The translations under genes were made by a program, and so were the position numbers. The notes below the pieces were generated by a model. It was given only the letters and a program-made list of their open reading frames with translations. It was not told the DNA's origin and searched no databases. From Bradyrhizobium sp. JYMT SZCCT0180 (GTDB lineage Bacteria; Pseudomonadota; Alphaproteobacteria; Rhizobiales; Xanthobacteraceae), in NCBI RefSeq assembly GCF_018130165.1, contig NZ_JAFCLZ010000019.1:1-64000 (forward strand): a stretch of 64,000 bases of DNA, given 5' to 3'. Positions 18,206 through 24,277 of this stretch are shown here, in pieces (the stretch's first letter is position 1; each line of letters begins with the position of its first letter).

Positions 18206-18225
18206 GCCCGCATCAAGGTTCGAAG

Positions 18226-18255
18226 AAGCCCGGGCAGGTCAGCCCGGGCTTTTTT
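18226..18255 (+). terminator. Rho-independent terminator of the second phasin gene
   Basis: Perfect ten-base arms AAGCCCGGGC and GCCCGGGCTT with a six-base loop are followed by a T-run. It starts 20 bases after the phasin stop codon. Confidence 0.93.
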
Positions 18256-18441
18256 GTTGCCTCTTCTGTCCTTGGGCCGGGTCTTTCGCAAGGTTGGGCC
18301 GTCTATGCCCGGATGCAAATGAACTTTGTCCGCCCCCGAAACGACTGATAATCGGGTGGCTGGTGGCCTTGCCAAAGCGTGGCGTTGCACCTAGTTTCCC
18401 GCCCATTCGCCACCCCCTTTTCGTGGGGGCTCGCGCAGGAT

Positions 18442-18519
18442 GCAGTTGTAGCTCAGTCTGGTTAGAGCGCCTGTCTGTGGAACAGGAGGTCGGTGGTTCG
18501 AGCCCACCCAACTGTACCA
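18442..18519 (+). tRNA. tRNA-His (GTG), alphaproteobacterial type
   Basis: A complete cloverleaf: acceptor GCAGTTG with CAACTGT, D-arm GCTC...GAGC, anticodon stem CCTGT/ACAGG around the loop CTGTGGA (anticodon GTG, 18476-18478), T-arm GGTGG-TTCGAGC-CCACC, discriminator A and an encoded CCA. Bacterial tRNA-His normally has an extra G-1 paired to C73. Here the discriminator is A and there is no G-1:C73 pair, which is the known alphaproteobacterial variant read by a matching HisRS. Confidence 0.97.
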
Positions 18520-18601
18520 ACCCCATCGCGGATATTCCCCGAGACCGCCCGATTCGTTGCGCTGGCCGCGGCGTGTGTCCGGCCAATGATGCCTGACCGC
18601 A

Positions 18602-19036
18602 TCAGACCGGCACGCCCTTCACCTGATGGCCGATCCAGCCGTACAGCCGCGATGCGGTCGCAGCCGCCAACACCGTCGCCAGCAGCTCGAGCGGACTGTC
18701 GAACGTTGTTCTGGCTGCGGGCCACCAGCTGGGCAGATCGTCGAGGTCGCTGATCAAGCCGACCGCCAGGAGCCCGGCCAATACCGGCAGCAGCACAATA
18801 AAAAAGCTTTTCAGGATCAGCCAGCTTCGAGCCTTCGTATCGGCCACCACATGGCGCAGCGAGGCACCGGGCGCGTCAATTGCGATCGCCGGAAAAAGAA
18901 TAGCCAGCCGCATCAGGATGACGACGACGACGATCGCGGTTGCAATCCGGCCGGTGAAATCAGCTCTCGTCGCGCCCAATTGTGCTGTGGCGTGTTGTCC
19001 ACCCCTGCTTGCCAATCCCGGGCGGTTCACCCACAA
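18602..19036 (-). pseudogene. Probable N-truncated integral membrane protein
   Basis: The open frame of 144 codons contains three membrane segments (about residues 31-53, 70-97 and 115-135). ILMRLAILFPAIAIDAPGAS followed by a basic/Trp-bearing stretch resembles the C-terminal half of larger rhizobial membrane proteins, in which an MRL...LPAIA segment precedes a W-R-x-TRGN-type region. The first 29 residues look unrelated, and no coding sequence is visible upstream on this strand because the divergent cysteine-rich gene begins 30 bases away. I infer a decayed or truncated gene; a genuine short protein is the alternative. It lies just downstream of the tRNA-His gene, a common place for integration scars. 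Confidence 0.5.
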
Positions 19037-19065
19037 TTCGTGGAATCATTGCCTCGGGGGGATTC

Positions 19066-19425
19066 ATGGCGACTTTTCGGATCAGTAATTTCGGGTTTGG
19101 TTTGGTGTTGGCGACGGCGCTCGCATTTTCATCGCTGCCGGCTTCGGGTCAGAGCTACACCGCTGAACAGGAACAGGCCTGCACCAGCGACGCTTTCCGG
19201 CTTTGCAGCTCCGAAATTCCCAATGTCGATCGAGTCACCGCCTGCATGGTCGCCAAGAAGTCTCAACTTTCGCCGCCCTGCCGGGCGCAATTCAGATCTG
19301 GTCCCGAACCGAGCCGGGCCGCTGCAGCGCCCGTCGGCAGGCCAATGGCGATCAAGCCGGCCCCGCGGAAATCCGCGGCCAAGGTGCGTAAGCCCAAGAA
19401 ACCGGCAAAACCAGCCCGGACCTGA
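19066..19425 (+). CDS. Exported cysteine-rich-repeat protein
   Basis: The protein has 119 residues with a signal peptide (residues 1-29, ending ASG). One cysteine-rich repeat follows: ACTSDAFRLC, then a spacer with V, then TACMVAKKSQLSPPC. The spacing C-x2-D-x4-C ... C-x9-L-S-x2-C resembles the GLG1-type cysteine-rich repeat seen in small exported bacterial proteins. A low-complexity Lys/Pro/Ala tail (KPAPRKSAAKVRKPKKPAKP) ends the protein and is likely disordered and strongly basic, able to bind nucleic acid or anionic envelope polymers. The ATG at 19066 lies after a G-rich stretch. The function is unknown. Confidence 0.72.
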   Translation: MATFRISNFGFGLVLATALAFSSLPASGQSYTAEQEQACTSDAFRLCSSEIPNVDRVTACMVAKKSQLSPPCRAQFRSGPEPSRAAAAPVGRPMAIKPAPRKSAAKVRKPKKPAKPART

Positions 19426-19521
19426 GCGCGGCATGCCATTTCAAGCCCCTTTCGCGCGACAGACTGACGCCTTGTGCCTCCAGCTGCGAGTCAACATCTC
19501 TTCAGCACGAGGAGAGATTAA

Positions 19522-19833
19522 TTGAGCAAAGAATCGCAAATGGAGCTCGACCGGCATTTCGCCTGGTTCGAAGCCAAGCTGCCGGCCGGCCCGGCCAGAT
19601 TCGTCGGCTGGCTGCGCAAGCCGTCGTCGCGCTACGTCAGGATTCCGATCGCCATTCTGCTGATCCTCGGCGGCATTTTCAGCATCTTGCCGGTGCTTGG
19701 ACTCTGGATGCTGCCGCTCGGACTCCTTTTGTTCGCGCAGGACGTCCCGTTTCTGCAGCCGCCGATGGCGAAGCTGCTCGGATGGATCGAGCGCAAGTGG
19801 ATCGAACGTCAGCGCACAAAAAGCATGCGCTGA
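19522..19833 (+). CDS. Small inner-membrane protein, conserved rhizobial type
   Basis: The protein has 103 residues. The central region RIPIAILLILGGIFSILPVL followed by GLWMLPLGLLLFAQDVPF forms one long or two short membrane segments around the conserved LPVLGLWMLPLG stretch. Charged amphipathic ends flank it (LDRHFAWFEAKL and WIERKWIERQRTK). I read the start as TTG at 19522 because GAGGAGAG lies five bases upstream; an in-frame ATG at 19540 is the alternative. I recall similar proteins across rhizobia, sometimes mislabelled after tryptophan synthase, but nothing here supports such an enzyme. The function is unknown. Confidence 0.72.
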   Translation: MSKESQMELDRHFAWFEAKLPAGPARFVGWLRKPSSRYVRIPIAILLILGGIFSILPVLGLWMLPLGLLLFAQDVPFLQPPMAKLLGWIERKWIERQRTKSMR

Positions 19834-20024
19834 ATCGATCAAGCCACTCTGGCGATTCCGTTTTTGCGATTCCATCACGGATTGCGCGGTCGCACGCAGT
19901 GTGACTCAAAAAGCAGCTTTCTTGGCTAATCAGTGGCTTCTTCGCGATAAGCAGCAAATTTTTCTTTCACGAATCAGTGCGCTGATTCATTTTCGGCTTC
20001 TGGGGTCAATCTGGAGGCCAAGGT

Positions 20025-20705
20025 ATGAACGTCATAGTTTTTGCTTCGCGTAAGGGGGGCTCGGGAAAAAGTACCCTGGCTGCCCACATTGCTGCGCACG
20101 TCCATAAGTCGACGAAGCCCTGTTTAATGGTTGATGCTGATCCGCAGGGATCGCTTACTCTCTGGCACAAATTGCGTGGAACGAACGAGCCGCCGATCAA
20201 GGCTGCGGTGAATTCGGTAAGCGGAATTATCGCCGCCGCCAAGCGCGACGGTATCGAATGGGTGTTCATCGACACGCCGCCGAATTTGTCGGCCGTCGTC
20301 GACGACGCCATCAAGAACGCCACGATGGTGATCATTCCGGCGCGGCCCGGCGTGTTTGACGTCAATGCCGTGCAGGAAACCATTCAGACCTGCCGTGCGG
20401 CGCGCAAGCCCTACGCGGTCGTCATCAACGGTGCCCCGGCGAGCCGGGACGGCGTTGAAAGCCGCATCGTCACCATCGCGCGTGAAGCATTGATCAAGTT
20501 CCGTGCGCCGGTGTGGAGCGGTCAGATCACCAACCGTGCCGATCTGTTGCTGGCGCTTGGCAACGGCGAAGGCGCCCGCGAGTATTATGCGGAAGGCCGG
20601 GCCGCTGCGGAAATCAGCCGGCTGTGGGCTGCGATCGAACGTTCGATCAAGGCCATCCGCGGCAACGCGTCGGCTTCCGGCGCCATGCACAAGCAAGCGG
20701 CGTAA
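20025..20705 (+). CDS. Orphan ParA/MinD-family ATPase
   Basis: The protein has 226 residues with the deviant Walker A box KGGSGKST (residues 10-17, signature lysine present), the switch I region VDADPQGSLTLW and Walker B WVFIDTPP. Such ATPases bind DNA or membranes dynamically to place plasmids, chromosomes or protein assemblies. There is no ParB, no parS-like array and no chemotaxis or flagellar gene beside it, so it is an orphan whose cargo is unknown. It is short and lacks the N-terminal DNA-binding extension of plasmid ParA proteins. A clear terminator follows directly, so it is the last or only gene of its transcript. Confidence 0.88.
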   Translation: MNVIVFASRKGGSGKSTLAAHIAAHVHKSTKPCLMVDADPQGSLTLWHKLRGTNEPPIKAAVNSVSGIIAAAKRDGIEWVFIDTPPNLSAVVDDAIKNATMVIIPARPGVFDVNAVQETIQTCRAARKPYAVVINGAPASRDGVESRIVTIAREALIKFRAPVWSGQITNRADLLLALGNGEGAREYYAEGRAAAEISRLWAAIERSIKAIRGNASASGAMHKQAA

Positions 20706-20730
20706 CAACGCCGCTTACGGACTTAAAAAG

Positions 20731-20755
20731 ACGCGCGGGACTCCGCGCGTTTTTC
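20731..20755 (+). terminator. Rho-independent terminator after the parA-like gene
   Basis: Perfect arms ACGCGCGG and CCGCGCGT, a GACT tetraloop and a following TTTTC. It lies 25 bases after the stop codon. Confidence 0.93.
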
Positions 20756-20808
20756 TTTGTCCGATTGGATGTTGATGCGCCCCGGACTGACAGGCGGAGC
20801 AAGCCTGC

Positions 20809-20943
20809 TCAGGCCACCATCAGCATGTAGAACACGACGACCGGCGACATGGTCAGGATCACCGACCAGATGCCGACCGCCCAAAGAACGTCCTCGGTCG
20901 TAAAGCCCTGTTGATCAGGGAGTGTATTGTTTTCGATTTCCAC
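20809..20943 (-). CDS. 44-residue single-span membrane micro-protein (copy A)
   Basis: I read GTG at 20943, then 44 residues to TGA at 20809. The N-terminus is polar (MEIENNTLPDQQGFTTE), followed by one membrane helix starting DVLWAVGIWSVILTMSPVVV and ending FYMLMVA at the stop. GGGGGCGCGTC precedes the start. It is clearly related to the 49-residue frame at 21075-21224: both end D-V-L ... P-V-V ... L-M-A with the helix running to the C-terminus. The conserved pattern in two separate frames is the main evidence that they are real genes. I do not recognise the family. Confidence 0.68.
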   Translation of the reverse strand: MEIENNTLPDQQGFTTEDVLWAVGIWSVILTMSPVVVFYMLMVA

Positions 20944-21028
20944 GACGCGCCCCCGCGTTTTTCCGTTGTGACGAGCTTGATACGCGACCGCTTTTAAAAT
21001 CCCGGTCGCAATTTCGCTCGCATTTGAC

Positions 21029-21067
21029 CGCAGGTGCTACCGCCGATTAACCACGGCAGCACCTGCG
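21029..21067 (-). terminator. Ten-base-pair hairpin after micro-protein copy B
   Basis: CGCAGGTGCT at 21029-21038 and AGCACCTGCG at 21058-21067 pair perfectly, with inner complementary GCCG and CGGC. It begins eight bases after the stop codon of the 49-residue frame. On the minus strand no T-run follows; on the plus strand GTTTTCG does. It may be a weak terminator or RNA stabiliser. Confidence 0.55.
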
Positions 21068-21074
21068 TTTTCGT

Positions 21075-21224
21075 TCAAGCCATCAGCAGGCGCCAGGTCA
21101 CGACCGGCGCGAAGCCGATCAGTGTCGCCCACAAGGCAAAGGACGAAACCAGCAGAACGTCCTGCACCCGCTGGACGCGTTCGCTGGTCGGAAACTTCCA
21201 ATTGTCACTGGTGTGATCGATCAT
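21075..21224 (-). CDS. 49-residue single-span membrane micro-protein (copy B)
   Basis: ATG at 21224, TGA at 21075. The N-terminus is polar and charged (MIDHTSDNWKFPTSERVQRV), then a membrane helix (QDVLLVSSFALWATLIGFAP, VVTWRLLMA) runs to the end. GGGGGGACATCAA directly before the ATG is a plausible ribosome-binding site. It is a paralogue of the frame at 20809-20943, about 130 bases further along the same strand; a hairpin separates them. One membrane helix with a short cytoplasmic or periplasmic head is typical of regulatory subunits of membrane complexes, but no partner gene is adjacent. Confidence 0.7.
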   Translation of the reverse strand: MIDHTSDNWKFPTSERVQRVQDVLLVSSFALWATLIGFAPVVTWRLLMA

Positions 21225-21517
21225 TTGATGTCCCCCCGTTTTCTCAATGAGGACATCAATACGCCTGAGATTTTAAAGTTGACGGCAATGCTTTGAACGA
21301 TTTTGAAGCGCCGCTCTCACCAACCGTTAACCAGCGTTCCGGAACGCCGCCGCGTTTGCAAAGATCGCGCGGCGATCGGCTGAGGCGACGCGGGCGAATG
21401 CGGTTAACATTGCGCCAACGCGGTCAGGCAATTTTGCCGGCCGGCGTCCACACGATTGGAAGAAATTCCGGTCACCTTATCCGCCTCCGCATCATCCGAG
21501 CCGGTGTGGAGCGACAG

Positions 21518-21557
21518 AAAAGCCGTCGCCGCGGTCTTCCGCGTGCGGCGGCTTTTT
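21518..21557 (-). terminator. Bidirectional terminator downstream of the dapA-like gene
   Basis: On the minus strand, AAAAAAGCCGCCGC ... GCGGCGACGGCTTTTC forms a long stem (one mismatch) ending in a T-run about 50 bases past the dapA-like stop codon. The mirror-image T-run on the plus strand makes it work in both directions. Confidence 0.8.
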
Positions 21558-21606
21558 TGTGCGCAATGCTCCCGCAAACGGGAGGGAGCCGGCTGCGACG
21601 CCTTTG

Positions 21607-22527
21607 CTACGCCCGCCGCAACAGGGCCGGCGCGCGCCGCTCCCGCTCCGCATCGAGGCGCGCCGCGAGTTCCGCGCTGACTTCCACCATCGGCAGCCGG
21701 ACCTCGGCACTGTCGATCAGCCCGCTCTGCGCCAGCCAGTATTTTGCAGGCGCCGGGCTGGGTTCGGCGAACAACAGCCGCGTCAGTTCGGAAATATTGT
21801 CCCAGCACGTCTGTGCACCCGGGTGGTCGCCCTGCTGCATCAGCGTCCGCACCGAGGCGAACGCGTCGGTCTCCAGATGCGCCGACAACAGGATGGCGCC
21901 GTCGGCGCCGTCGACCAGCGCCTCGTGATAGTGCGCGTCCTCGCCGGTCAGCACGCGAAAACCTTTCGGCCGCCGCGCGAGGAACTCGATCGACTGGGCG
22001 CGGTCCGCAGAGCAATCCTTGATGCCGACGATGTTGCGATGCGCGGCGAGCTGCAGCAGGGTCTCGTTGGTGAGATTGACCGCGGTTCGGTAGGGGATGT
22101 TGTAGAGCACGATCGGCCATGAGGCGTGATCGGCGAGCACCGTGAAATGCCGCAGCAGGCCGCGCTGCGACGGCCGCGTGTAATAGGGGCTGGCGATCAG
22201 ATAGAAGTCGATCGGCCAGGCGGCGGTCTCGTCCAGCGTATCCAGCATCTTGCGCGTGCTGGCGCCGGACAGGCCGAGACAGATCGGAATATAGCGGCGG
22301 CTAGCCGAGATCTCGGCTCGGGTCACCGACACCAGCTGCTCGAGCTCGCCCTGGTCGAGCGTCATGCCCTCGCCCGAGGTGGCGGCGAGGATCAAGCCGT
22401 CGACCGGGCTGTTGGCGTAATGCCTGATCATGCGGCGCAGCGACGGCTCATCGAGTTCGCCGTTGCGAAACGGCGTAACGAGGGGCAGCCAGAGGCCCTG
22501 TAATCGGTTTTGCGGATCGGTAGACAT
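21607..22527 (-). CDS. Dihydrodipicolinate synthase/N-acetylneuraminate lyase family aldolase
   Basis: The protein has 306 residues and is a class I aldolase. The Schiff-base lysine lies in VGIKDCSAD (about residue 163) and the phenolic tyrosine in VLYNIPYRT (about 137). The carboxylate-binding loop reads AATSGEGMTL instead of the GTTGE-type sequence of true DapA. It condenses pyruvate with an aldehyde or cleaves such an adduct. With the non-canonical loop and no lysine-pathway neighbours it may be a catabolic or paralogous family member rather than the housekeeping DapA. The start at 22527 (MSTDPQNRL) has AAGGAGAT upstream. A terminator-like structure 40 bases before the start codon suggests attenuation. 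Confidence 0.82.
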   Translation of the reverse strand: MSTDPQNRLQGLWLPLVTPFRNGELDEPSLRRMIRHYANSPVDGLILAATSGEGMTLDQGELEQLVSVTRAEISASRRYIPICLGLSGASTRKMLDTLDETAAWPIDFYLIASPYYTRPSQRGLLRHFTVLADHASWPIVLYNIPYRTAVNLTNETLLQLAAHRNIVGIKDCSADRAQSIEFLARRPKGFRVLTGEDAHYHEALVDGADGAILLSAHLETDAFASVRTLMQQGDHPGAQTCWDNISELTRLLFAEPSPAPAKYWLAQSGLIDSAEVRLPMVEVSAELAARLDAERERRAPALLRRA

Positions 22528-22567
22528 GGTTCCATCTCCTTGAAGGCTTTTGCCGGAGACGGGACAC

Positions 22568-22698
22568 ATAAAAAAACCCCGTCCAGACGGCGGGGTTTCG
22601 GGATCGGCTTGGCGGTTGATCTATCGCGCGCGTCGATCTCGGGTCCCCGGGTGGGGACCTTTTTTCGACGACAGAGCGGCGCACGAATTCGTGATCAT
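22568..22698 (-). promoter_or_regulatory. Leader with possible leader peptide and attenuator of the dapA-like gene
   Basis: On the minus strand a 25-codon frame (ATG 22698 to TAG 22621, starting MITNSCAALSSKKGPHPG) contains two consecutive AAA lysine codons just before hairpin 1 (GGTCCCC/GGGGACC, 7 base pairs). Hairpin 2 (AACCCCG/CGGGGTT followed by seven T) is a terminator ending about 40 bases before the start codon. The CGGGG of hairpin 1 can also pair with the CCCCG of hairpin 2, giving an antiterminator alternative. TTGACA lies at 22728-22733, the right distance upstream for a promoter. The small frame lacks a ribosome-binding site, which weakens the leader-peptide idea. On the plus strand hairpin 1 reads as a terminator too. 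Confidence 0.5.
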
Positions 22699-22833
22699 GT
22701 GTTGATGATGATGGCGCAACGGCGCGCTGTCAATCCGCGCACGCTCGATGACGTTTGTTTTACGGGAGAAGAAAGGATCTGGAGACGAAGAAGGTTCAGC
22801 GGAAATCGTCTGCAGACGAAGCGATCCGGAGAA

Positions 22834-22864
22834 GAAAAAAAGCCGGGCCCATAAGAGCCCGGCT
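22834..22864 (-). terminator. Strong Rho-independent terminator (minus strand)
   Basis: Stem GCCGGGC/GCCCGGC (22842-22848 with 22857-22863) is followed on the minus strand by TTTTTTTCTTC. It shows that a minus-strand transcript ends here, 48 bases past the stop codon of the short frame at 22912-23031. Confidence 0.9.
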
Positions 22865-22911
22865 TAAGGTATTGGCCACGTGAGGCCGACACAATCACCT
22901 TCCAAGAGGGA

Positions 22912-23031
22912 TTACTGAGCGCCCGCGCCACTGGAGGAGGGGGACATATGCGCGACACGATCGCTCAGCGTGTAAACACTATGATCCCCATCGGCGGCTT
23001 GCGTAAACCGGTTAAGCCGCATGTCTGACAT
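22912..23031 (-). CDS. 39-residue hydrophilic ORF before a terminator, tentative
   Basis: ATG at 23031, TAA at 22912: MSDMRLNRFTQAADGDHSVY, TLSDRVAHMS and a Ser/Gly-rich end. The frame stays open upstream to 23124, but that part overlaps a dispersed repeat, so I prefer the short form; ATG 23022 is an alternative. There is no good ribosome-binding site. Support comes from the strong terminator 48 bases downstream on the same strand and from the start lying inside a perfect palindrome (CCGCATGTC/GACATGCGG, 23017-23035). The transcript could instead be a small RNA. On the plus strand a 26-codon frame with GGAGGAGGGGG at 22935-22945 is a rival reading. Confidence 0.38.
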   Translation of the reverse strand: MSDMRLNRFTQAADGDHSVYTLSDRVAHMSPSSSGAGAQ

Positions 23032-23035
23032 GCGG
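23017..23035. promoter_or_regulatory. Perfect 19-base palindrome, operator-like
   Basis: CCGCATGTC-T-GACATGCGG is fully symmetric. Its position over the possible translation start of the short minus-strand ORF could make it either a repressor operator or an RNA hairpin occluding initiation. Confidence 0.5.
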
Positions 23036-23095
23036 AGACCGGGGGCTTTATAAGAGCCGCTAATCCGGAAGGCGGGAAACGTCGGCTGCTGCGAA

Positions 23096-23184
23096 AGCGT
23101 TTTCGAGCGAAGTGTGTGCCGCACGTGATGCGAGGTCGATACCGGCTCGCGTCAAGAAAACGCGTCAAAACAAGAATCTAGAGC
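23096..23184. repeat. AGCGTTTTCGAGCGAAGT repeat, copy 1 (with insertion)
   Basis: It starts AGCGTTTTCGAGCGAAGTGT and ends GCGTCAAGAAAACGCGTCAA then AACAAGAATCTAGAGC. The two ends match copies at 46905-46970 and 47708-47773, but this copy carries about 23 extra bases in the middle. Confidence 0.85.
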
Positions 23185-23226
23185 TTCGGTTCTGAATCAA
23201 TAGCTCTAGATTCTTGCAGAACCGAA
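23172..23226. repeat. Interleaved inverted repeats, pseudoknot-capable
   Basis: AAGAATCTAGAGC (23172-23184) pairs perfectly with GCTCTAGATTCTT (23203-23215). TTCGGTTCTG (23185-23194) pairs perfectly with CAGAACCGAA (23217-23226). The order a-b-a'-b' is that of an H-type pseudoknot, or of two mutually exclusive hairpins. Confidence 0.8.
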
Positions 23227-23250
23227 ATTCCAGTCAGACCGAAATGCTAA

Positions 23251-23297
23251 AGCATGATCCGGAAAAGTGGGCACCGGTTTTCCGAAAAGATCATGCT
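23251..23297. repeat. AGCATGATCCGGAAAA palindromic repeat
   Basis: AGCATGATC (23251-23259) and GATCATGCT (23289-23297) frame an inner GGAAAA ... TTTTCC pairing. It is a short extragenic palindrome of a kind familiar from Bradyrhizobium, with a diverged copy at 17618-17668. Confidence 0.88.
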
Positions 23298-23308
23298 CAA
23301 ACAAAGAG

Positions 23309-23351
23309 CTAGAGCGGGATGACGAATCGAAGAGAAGTCATCACGCTCTAG
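23309..23351 (-). terminator. Hairpin overlapping the LysR-gene stop codon
   Basis: CTAGAGCGGGATGAC (23309-23323) and GTCATCACGCTCTAG (23337-23351) pair at 14 of 15 positions. The right arm contains the stop codon of the LysR gene. There is no T-run, so it may protect the transcript end rather than terminate. Confidence 0.55.
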
Positions 23352-24277
23352 GAGGGCCAGCGCTGCGCCTTGCTCACCACGAAATCGCGGAACACCTGCA
23401 CCCGCGCCACCGTCTTCAACTCTTCGGGATAGACGAAGTAGGTGTCGATCTGGATCGAGTCGGTCTCGCCGAACAGCTGCACCAGACGGTTGTTCTCCTC
23501 GACCAGATAGTCGGGCAGGGCGGCGATGCCGAGCCCCTGCTGACAGGCCCTGACAAGACCAAGGATGTTGTTGACCTTGAAGTAAGCCTCGCGCGGACCC
23601 GAGCCGTTGCGGCCGGCGTCGATCAGCCAGCTGCGGTTCTGCAGATGCGGCGGCACCTGCGCGTCGCCGAGCATGATGATGCGATGCGAGTCGAGGTCGT
23701 CGAGGGTGCGCGGCGTGCCGAAGCGCTTGATGTATTCCGGCGAGCAATAGGCGTGGAATCCGATCGAGAACAGCTTGCGCTGGATCAGGTCCGGCTGGGT
23801 CGGCTTGCGGGTCCGGATCGCGACGTCGGCCTCGCGCATCGACAGGTCGAGATCCTCGTCGGTCACGATCAGCGAGATGCGGATATCCGGATAGAGGCTG
23901 GTGAACTCGTCGAGCCGCGGAATCAGCCAGTTGATGCCGAGCGCCGGCGGCGTGGTGATCTTGAGATCGCCTGACGGCCGCTCGCGGCTGTCGGTGAGCT
24001 TGGCGCGCGCCGCCTGCAGCTGCATGAACACGTCATGCGCGGTGCGGAACAGCAGGTCGCCCTGTTCGGTGAGGATCAGGCCGCGCGCATGGCGGTGGAA
24101 CAGCGATACCGCAAGCTCCTGCTCCAGCGCCGAGACTTGCCGCGATACCGCCGATTGCGAAAGCCCGAGTTGCTCGCCGGCATGGGTGAAGCTGCCCGCT
24201 TCCGCCGCCGCGTGAAACACCTTCAGCTTGTCCCAATCCATGTCCGTGAATCCGTCCCGTGTTCGACGCGTAATCAT
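23348..24277 (-). CDS. LysR-family transcriptional regulator
   Basis: The protein has 309 residues. The winged helix-turn-helix is near the N-terminus: MDWDKLKVFHAAAEAGSFTH with GEQLGLSQSAVSRQVSALEQ (about residues 13-55). The periplasmic-binding-like effector domain follows from about residue 100. The start ATG at 24277 overlaps the trxB stop codon as ATGA, which implies translational coupling; the conserved part begins at the in-frame ATG at 24241. A dimeric or tetrameric activator or repressor is expected; the effector is unknown. Coupling to trxB suggests a link to redox state, but this is inference from position alone. Confidence 0.9.
   Translation of the reverse strand: MITRRTRDGFTDMDWDKLKVFHAAAEAGSFTHAGEQLGLSQSAVSRQVSALEQELAVSLFHRHARGLILTEQGDLLFRTAHDVFMQLQAARAKLTDSRERPSGDLKITTPPALGINWLIPRLDEFTSLYPDIRISLIVTDEDLDLSMREADVAIRTRKPTQPDLIQRKLFSIGFHAYCSPEYIKRFGTPRTLDDLDSHRIIMLGDAQVPPHLQNRSWLIDAGRNGSGPREAYFKVNNILGLVRACQQGLGIAALPDYLVEENNRLVQLFGETDSIQIDTYFVYPEELKTVARVQVFRDFVVSKAQRWPS

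Noticed and set aside
20025-20705. Plasmid partition locus
   Set aside because: Only a ParA-type ATPase is present; there is no ParB, no parS array and no replication gene.
21607-22527. Housekeeping dapA
   Set aside because: The carboxylate-binding loop is ATSGEG rather than the usual GTTGE type and there are no lysine-pathway genes; only the family is assigned.
23017-23351. Possible CRISPR-like array from clustered short repeats
   Set aside because: The repeats differ in sequence and are palindromic and nested; there is no regular spacer spacing and no cas gene.
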